Of a DNA stretch of 38,987 nt, positions 34,701-38,987 are shown piece by piece. Origin of the DNA: Anaerolineae bacterium (GTDB lineage: Bacteria; Chloroflexota; Anaerolineae; B4-G1; SLSP01); contig JAFGFI010000481.1 in NCBI GenBank assembly GCA_016931185.1, positions 1 to 38,987 on the forward strand, given 5' to 3'. Made by a program: the position numbers and the translations under genes. Below the pieces are notes generated by a model. It saw only the letters and a list, made by a program, of their open reading frames with translations, was not told the DNA's origin and made no database searches. Every line of letters starts with the position of its first letter. Within the stretch, counting starts at the first letter, position 1.

Positions 34701-35608
34701 TTGACCTGCTTCCCTTGCTTAAAGAAGAGGTCAAATTCCTGGAACGCACACTGCCGGAACACATCGCCATCGAACTGACTTACGGGCCGGATACCTATAC
34801 CGTTCAAGCTGACCCGACGCGCATGCAACAGATGCTCACCAACCTGGCCGTTAACGCGCGCGACGCTATGCCGCATGGGGGAGCCTTACGTATTGAACTG
34901 GCACGCATCACGGTCGCGCCAGACACTGCGCCGCCCCTGGTAGACATGGAGACAGGAGAATGGATCCGCTTAACGGTGGCAGATACCGGCACAGGCATCG
35001 CACCGGAGATGCAGCACCACATCTTTGAACCGTTTTTCACTACCAAGCCGCCGGGCGAGGGCAGTGGTTTGGGATTGGCGCAGGTGTATGGCATTATCGG
35101 ACAACATGGGGGACATATTGATGTGGAAACACAAGTGGGTGAGGGCACAACTTTCACCATCTATTTGCCCGCGCTTGCACTGCCCCCTACTGAATCACCG
35201 CCATCAAAGACTGCCGACATACCGCAGGGGAAAGGCGAAGTGATATTAGTGGTAGAGGACAACGCTGCGCTGCGGACCGCGTTAACAGAAATCTTGGAGT
35301 TGTTGAATTACCGGGCGCTGGAAGCGGCGAATGGGAGGGAGGCCCTGGCAGTGATGGAAACACAAGGGAATCAGATCGCCCTGGTATTGAGCGATCTCGT
35401 TATGCCGGAAATGGGCGGCATGGCATTGTTCCACACGCTGCGGGAGCAGGGCTGGCAAACTCCTGTGATCTTGATCACCGGTCACCCGATGGATAAAGAA
35501 CTTGATGAATTGCAAATCCAGGGGGTGAGCGCGTGGTTACTGAAGCCGCCTGATTTAGAGCAACTGGCTCGCGTGATGGCAGATGTGTTATACCCATCGC
35601 AAATATAG
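31724..35608 (+). CDS. Hybrid histidine kinase with one GAF and five PAS domains
   Basis: The start at 31724 (or 31727) follows GGAGAG at 31714-31719; the frame runs back to 31625 across a repeat, so the longer form is unlikely. The 1294-residue protein is soluble. Order: coiled coil (about 5-45), GAF (50-240), PAS (about 245-370), PAS_3 (390-540), PAS (560-685), PAS (690-805), PAS (810-920), HisKA with the VAHDFNN box (His932), HATPase with NLAVNARDAMPHGG, DTGTGI and GSGLGLA, and a receiver with Asp1224 (SDLVMPE) and LLKPP. PAS and GAF domains sense small ligands, redox or light. No membrane anchor is present. The partner regulator is not obvious. Confidence 0.93.
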   Translation: MMRDEDKTEAQLIAELACLRQRVAELEAIATEQQQTEETTRAQRLLLGLSYAAQAVQRARTPEAVYHAIGEHAAKLGFNATILMLSEDRAHLIVPHLPLQLNLLRAAEKLTGLLAKGQIPLVPDGHIQRIITSGETLLDTIDAAGVAEFLPRSAHPLAGQLVHLLGWRQRILAPLMMDGEVWGVLAIAGNRLTEFDIPAVIAFANQAAIAIENARLYKETQQLAAFNQSIIQNMAEGIIVQDINGVFTFINPAAAALLGYAPDELLGQHWTTVIPPDQQVIVDAANKRRIHGESDRYELEVMRQDGERLIVLIAGSPLYDAEKQLTGTMAVFTDITGRKQTEIAMQQYRDHLEELVAERTTQLMRANEQLTRSEERLTLAIVGTGGALWDEELDPDADFDAQSGVTYYSPEEHQLLEYEQGTERASPFELSPNYEAWYDYVLPEDRAVVTQRQREHFEGHTEYLDHEYRVRLKDGHIRWIHGRSRIIRDASGRPVRWIGIDWDVTERKQAAEELIKYRERLEELVGERTAELEQEIAERKRVEHALRESEGKFRSITENAVDFIFIKDKMRRYTFINPAMQALLGLPKDKILGKMPAEVFGPEQGRIIEEVDDRAYAGETVNEIKSLTINGKQFFFDTTQTPLTREDNEITSIMGIVRDVTGRIQTEEEIRSFKKALDASSDAIGMSAPDGRHYYQNQTFDEMFGEIGEDPPATLFVDETVGREIFKTIMVENEWIGEVAMYGKDRAILDILLRAYVVKENEKIITLVGMHTDITARKRAEVERAHLTHQMAQILATVPTGVLLLDAGGHIQQTNPVAEDYLTVLAGDNVGDTLQPDLSTRSNHPLRPVLTHLGDHSLVELLTSPPTRGMWHEVKADRYTFEVIARPVETGAEPEQWVMVLNDVTREREIQAQLQRQERLAAVGQLAAGVAHDFNNIMASIVLYAQMAARSDTLSPHDRERMTVITQQAWHATRLIQQILDFSRRAVLERRPFDLLPLLKEEVKFLERTLPEHIAIELTYGPDTYTVQADPTRMQQMLTNLAVNARDAMPHGGALRIELARITVAPDTAPPLVDMETGEWIRLTVADTGTGIAPEMQHHIFEPFFTTKPPGEGSGLGLAQVYGIIGQHGGHIDVETQVGEGTTFTIYLPALALPPTESPPSKTADIPQGKGEVILVVEDNAALRTALTEILELLNYRALEAANGREALAVMETQGNQIALVLSDLVMPEMGGMALFHTLREQGWQTPVILITGHPMDKELDELQIQGVSAWLLKPPDLEQLARVMADVLYPSQI

Positions 35609-35635
35609 GTGTGAAGTTCTGTAATGTCGTATCTT

Positions 35636-35712
35636 GAATGGCGAATGACGAATAGCGAATGACGAATGACGAATGGCGAATTACGAATAGCGAATGGCGA
35701 ATGGCGAATGAC
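35636..35712. repeat. Eleven tandem heptamers, GAATGRC type
   Basis: The units are GAATGGC or GAATGAC, with GAATAGC and GAATTAC variants, repeated eleven times without gaps from 35636 to 35712. They end right at the GAGAGG ribosome site of the GH31 gene. Such heptamer arrays vary in copy number and are common in some bacteria. Seven-base units cannot keep a reading frame constant when the copy number changes, but here they are upstream of the gene. Confidence 0.85.
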
Positions 35713-35723
35713 GAGAGGTGAAA

Positions 35724-37991
35724 ATGATACAATGTCAGGAGAATAGGGTGGTAATGTCGCTTGCTACCGGTGGGGTGTTGCGTGTAGATGTGCTTGCGCC
35801 CCATACATTTCGAGTCCGGCTGTGTGCTGCCGGTACTTTTGAAGAATCGTCCCTGGTGCGCTATGGTGTTGTCCATACGGACTTTTCGTTAGCGGAGGAG
35901 ATCGGTGTCGAAGAAAGTGAGGATGCGTTCACGATTCGCACCTCAGAAGCAATTTTGACCCTTCAAAAAGCAGATGGGCAAATGACGCTGACGCGCGCCG
36001 GCGGCACGATACTCACACGGGATGCCGTTGCCCCGTGGTCGGATTCAGTACGAGGTTTTGGCGCGGAATTCACTTTGACCGGAGATGAAAAGCTCTATGG
36101 ATTGGGGGATGTGACCCGCGATCATATTCAGAAGCGTGGCTTCCGCGCGATGATGTGGGTATGCAATGTTCAATCTTACGTGCCTATTCCTTACGTGATG
36201 AGTACACGTGGCTGGGCATTGTTTCTTAACACGACATGGCGGCATTTCTTTGACCTGGGTGCGACGCAGCCCGACCGGCTGTGTTTTTGGGGTAAACAGG
36301 GGGAGCTAGATTACTTCCTGTTTGTGGGCGAGGATTTCGCCGCGTTGCTCGATCATTACACAGACGTTGTGGGCAAACCACACCTGCTCCCTCTGTGGGG
36401 GTATACCCTGACCTTTGTGAGCAATCAACAGGCCGATGCTCGCGAGATGCTTGACGATTGCCTCAACTTCCGTCGCGAGAACATTCCTTGCGATATTATC
36501 GGCCTGGAACCCGGTTGGATGGAAACGTACTATGATTACACCATCGAGAAAAAGTGGCACCCGGAGCGATTCTATATTCCGTATTGGGCGCCTATCGGCC
36601 CGCAGACCTTTCTCGGTGCGGCACAGCGATTGGGTTTTAAGACGAGTTTGTGGCTCTGTTGTGACTACGATCTCAGTTTTGAAGCAGAACGGCGGGTGGG
36701 GACGGCCGGTTACCAGCCGCCGGAGGAAAAGACCCAGCACGCCGATGACTTTGAATTGGACTATCACCAGCACACACCGGTCATGATGGATACCCTGACA
36801 AAGCCCACAGAATCGTGGTTTGAGCATCTCAAACCTTTCATGGATCAGGGCGTTTCGGCATTCAAGTTGGACGGCGCGCGGCAGGTTAATGAACACCCCG
36901 ACCGCAAGTGGGGTAATGGGATGGATGATGAGGAAATGCACAATCTCTATCCCACGCTGCTTAACCAGCAGATGCACGTTGGTTTTAAGGAGCATACCGG
37001 TCGCAGACCCATGCTCTACAGTTCAGGGGGATATGTGGGCATCCAGCAATTCTCGGCCACCTGGGCCGGTGATACCGGGGGCGGTCCCAAACCACTGGTA
37101 TCAATGCTCAATCATGGTTTTTCGGGACATTCCAACGTGAGCTGTGATATGGATGTCTTCACCCCGGCAGGTATCCACTTTGGTTTTTTGCAGACGTGGT
37201 CGCAGGTGTGCAGTTGGGCCTATTGGCGGCATCCCTGGCTCCTGGGCGAGACCCTTTCGCCCATTTTCAAGTTCTACGCCCGGCTGCGTTACCGGCTGTT
37301 GCCCTACATTTACACCATGGCACATATTGCAGCGCGCACGGGATTTCCCGTTATGCGCGCGATGTCGCTGGTTTACCCTGACGACGCGCGCAGTGATACG
37401 CTCATCCACCAGTATATGCTTGGCGATGCTTTCTTGGTGACTGCGTTCACCAACGAGGTGCATTTGCCGGCAGGCATGTGGATTGATTACTGGACGGGGG
37501 AATGGTACGAAGGTCCCCAGGATATGGCGGTTGAAGTTCCCCCTGACCGGGGCGGGCCGTTGTTTATCAAAGCGGGCAGTATCGTTCCTATGTGGCCCGA
37601 TATGGACTATGTGGGGCAAAAACCGGTGGAGATGCTGGAACTGCACGTCTATCCGCCGTTACAGGGTACGTGTGATTTCACGCTCTACGAGGATGATGGG
37701 GAGAGTTTCGCCTATCTTGAGGGCGCGCTCGCGGAGACGTCTATGACATGCACAAGTACACAGAATGAATGTATGCTGACTATTTATCCGCGCACAGGGT
37801 GTTATGAGTGTATGCCGTCTCAGCGCGCTTATCATGTAGTCCTCCATCATCAACATAAGCCCGTGTATGTATGGCTAAATGAACATATCATTGCACAAGA
37901 GGGTTGGGTTTATGATGTTATGACGCAAAGCATTGAGCTTAAGGTGGCTGAGGATGAAATGCCGGCCGTCATCCGGATGTGTTGGGAATAA
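35724..37991 (+). CDS. Glycoside hydrolase family 31 (alpha-glucosidase/alpha-xylosidase type)
   Basis: ATG 35724 follows GAGAGG (35713-35718); 755 residues is normal for the family. An N-terminal beta-sandwich (to about 230, with EKLYGLGDVTRD) precedes the barrel. The nucleophile is Asp383 in SAFKLDGAR and the acid/base is Asp450 in TWAGDTGGG; the 67-residue spacing fits GH31 enzymes such as YicI. The C-terminal beta domain ends near residue 740 with the usual EDDGESFAYLEGA. It cleaves alpha-linked glucose or xylose by retention; the exact sugar cannot be told. No signal peptide is seen, so it is cytoplasmic. The phosphatase gene abuts it directly. Confidence 0.9.
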   Translation: MIQCQENRVVMSLATGGVLRVDVLAPHTFRVRLCAAGTFEESSLVRYGVVHTDFSLAEEIGVEESEDAFTIRTSEAILTLQKADGQMTLTRAGGTILTRDAVAPWSDSVRGFGAEFTLTGDEKLYGLGDVTRDHIQKRGFRAMMWVCNVQSYVPIPYVMSTRGWALFLNTTWRHFFDLGATQPDRLCFWGKQGELDYFLFVGEDFAALLDHYTDVVGKPHLLPLWGYTLTFVSNQQADAREMLDDCLNFRRENIPCDIIGLEPGWMETYYDYTIEKKWHPERFYIPYWAPIGPQTFLGAAQRLGFKTSLWLCCDYDLSFEAERRVGTAGYQPPEEKTQHADDFELDYHQHTPVMMDTLTKPTESWFEHLKPFMDQGVSAFKLDGARQVNEHPDRKWGNGMDDEEMHNLYPTLLNQQMHVGFKEHTGRRPMLYSSGGYVGIQQFSATWAGDTGGGPKPLVSMLNHGFSGHSNVSCDMDVFTPAGIHFGFLQTWSQVCSWAYWRHPWLLGETLSPIFKFYARLRYRLLPYIYTMAHIAARTGFPVMRAMSLVYPDDARSDTLIHQYMLGDAFLVTAFTNEVHLPAGMWIDYWTGEWYEGPQDMAVEVPPDRGGPLFIKAGSIVPMWPDMDYVGQKPVEMLELHVYPPLQGTCDFTLYEDDGESFAYLEGALAETSMTCTSTQNECMLTIYPRTGCYECMPSQRAYHVVLHHQHKPVYVWLNEHIIAQEGWVYDVMTQSIELKVAEDEMPAVIRMCWE

Positions 37992-38807
37992 ATGAAACCC
38001 CTTATTAACTTCCGTGATTTTGGCGGGTATCCGACGTTGGATGGTCAATACGTCAAACAAGGTTACCTGTATCGCGCCGGGCGGGTGGATACCGCCCGTT
38101 CGCGCGACCTGGCAGCTCTGCGGGCGGTGGGCATTAGAACATTGGTTGACCTCCGTTCAGAAAAAGAACGCAACCGGGGTGTGTATTTGAAGTTTCGCAC
38201 CCTCGCGGAGTCCGTGTCTCTTCTGCCCCCCCGCTCTTCTGCGCCCCTGCGCGTTGTGTTCCTGCCGATGGACTTTGATGAGATAACCCGGAAGCGGTTA
38301 ATGCCGGTATTGTTTAAACGCAATGCCGTAGCCGCAGTGTTTGACATTATTGAGGGCGTATACCGCGATATTGTAGATCAGGTGTGTCCGCAACTGCGGC
38401 AGCTCTTTGACATTCTGCTGACGGTAGAAGCTTATCCCCTGCTTATTACGTGCCAGGCCGGGCGGGATCGCACGGGATTCGTCAGCGCCGTCATCCAGCT
38501 TGCGCTCGGTGTGGGGGCAGAGGCTGTAGTGCAAGATTATCTGCGTTCTAACGCCTACTTTCTGCCCCAGGCCCGGCGCATTGTGATGGCACTCAAGATT
38601 TTCTCGCTGGGCTTATTCCCGACACATAACCTGCGCGGTGTGTTTACGTCACAGGAGCGTTACATCCGCACCGTTATCAACAAGATTGATGAAGATTACG
38701 GGGGAATTCACCGTTACCTGGCGCACTGCCATATCACGCCATCTGAACAGGATATACTTAAAACTTTGTTATTGAGCAAAAACGTAGCCATGCCGGGCGT
38801 GGAGTAA
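37992..38807 (+). CDS. Tyrosine-protein phosphatase (COG2365 / Y_phosphatase3 type)
   Basis: ATG 37992 immediately follows the GH31 stop (TAA then ATG), so the two are translationally coupled. The 271-residue protein opens with NFRDFGGY and has DLRSEKER in the first third, as in the LipA/IphP-like phosphatases. The P-loop is CQAGRDRTG with Cys154 and Arg160; the residue before Cys is Thr, where His is usual. The YRDIVDQ and NAYF helices match the family too. Substrates could be phosphotyrosine, phosphoinositide or sugar phosphate; the coupling to a glycosidase makes a sugar-linked role conceivable. Confidence 0.85.
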   Translation: MKPLINFRDFGGYPTLDGQYVKQGYLYRAGRVDTARSRDLAALRAVGIRTLVDLRSEKERNRGVYLKFRTLAESVSLLPPRSSAPLRVVFLPMDFDEITRKRLMPVLFKRNAVAAVFDIIEGVYRDIVDQVCPQLRQLFDILLTVEAYPLLITCQAGRDRTGFVSAVIQLALGVGAEAVVQDYLRSNAYFLPQARRIVMALKIFSLGLFPTHNLRGVFTSQERYIRTVINKIDEDYGGIHRYLAHCHITPSEQDILKTLLLSKNVAMPGVE

Positions 38808-38987
38808 AAATTGCGTTTAGCGGTATGGGAAAATGGCATATTTTTCGGTTTCGGGTGAAGCCCGAAACCGAAAAATATTAAAGCTCTTGATGTATATGCT
38901 CAATCTGCTGCTAAGGGGGTGGCGCGCGTTGCGTTCGCTTCTATCAATCTGTTTCTTTAAACCACGTCAGCAGACGTTTGCCGGGGA
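38808..38987 (+). other. Gene-free end of window with an 18-bp hairpin
   Basis: A perfect hairpin has arms at 38838-38855 and 38861-38878 around loop TGAAG. It resembles the internal hairpin style of the 22959 element but shares no end sequences with it. No T-run follows. It is either an mRNA 3' stabiliser or another dispersed repeat. No gene is seen to 38987. Confidence 0.5.

Noticed and set aside
35636..35712. Tandem repeat as a CRISPR array
   Set aside because: The unit is seven bases with no spacers, and no cas gene is present in the window.
36306..36995. Long minus-strand frame inside the GH31 gene
   Set aside because: It is antisense to a clear family protein with catalytic residues, and shows no recognisable motif or ribosome site.

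Overview
The window (38,987 bases, roughly 50% GC) looks like chromosomal DNA from an anaerobic or facultative bacterium, most likely a Chloroflexota of the Anaerolineae type. This is inferred from gene content, not from a phylogenetic marker I could test. The pointers are a lipoprotein with a Thr/Pro-rich linker and FxLYD-like repeats, the rpsO-pnp pair, a ClpC with a ClpP-docking loop, large PAS/GAF hybrid kinases, a hydroxyproline-dehydratase-type glycyl radical enzyme, and many short palindromic repeats between genes. No rRNA, tRNA, CRISPR array or intact insertion sequence was seen.

Layout. 1-1433: end of a MacB/FtsX-type permease, then a lipoprotein. 1583-7795 (minus): one operon reading MarR repressor, degenerate-site ABC exporter half, canonical partner half, third ABC exporter. 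It has a near-consensus promoter overlapped by an operator-like dyad. A palindromic element with an 11-bp target duplication sits between the two partner genes. 7943-8096: a second type of palindromic element, with an 8-bp target duplication. 8163-11341 (plus): rpsO, pnp and a 59-aa conserved-looking small gene, with promoters and terminators. 11423-14977: clpC and a convergent XerD-type recombinase. 15268-18537 (plus): a PAS hybrid histidine kinase and a REC-LuxR regulator that carries a degenerate DHp-like segment.

18542-22294 (minus): a HypD-like glycyl radical enzyme followed by a URO-D/corrinoid-methyltransferase-superfamily protein. No radical-SAM activase or proC is in view. 22529-25369: a deazaflavin-dependent nitroreductase-family protein, a SAM methyltransferase and an MFS transporter, with repeat elements between them. 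25475-27969 (minus): an AT-richer restriction-modification operon pairing a close M.PvuII-like m4C methyltransferase with a long Mrr-type endonuclease that is not PvuII-like. 28232-30156 (minus): a membrane acyltransferase and a GAF protein. 30616-38807 (plus): mannonate dehydratase, a very large GAF/multi-PAS hybrid kinase, a GH31 glycosidase and a directly abutting tyrosine phosphatase.

The strongest leads are the restriction-modification pair with an apparent scarcity of CAGCTG in the window, the glycyl radical enzyme plus URO-D-like partner, the two palindromic elements with visible target duplications, and the response regulator with an embedded kinase-like dimerisation segment.
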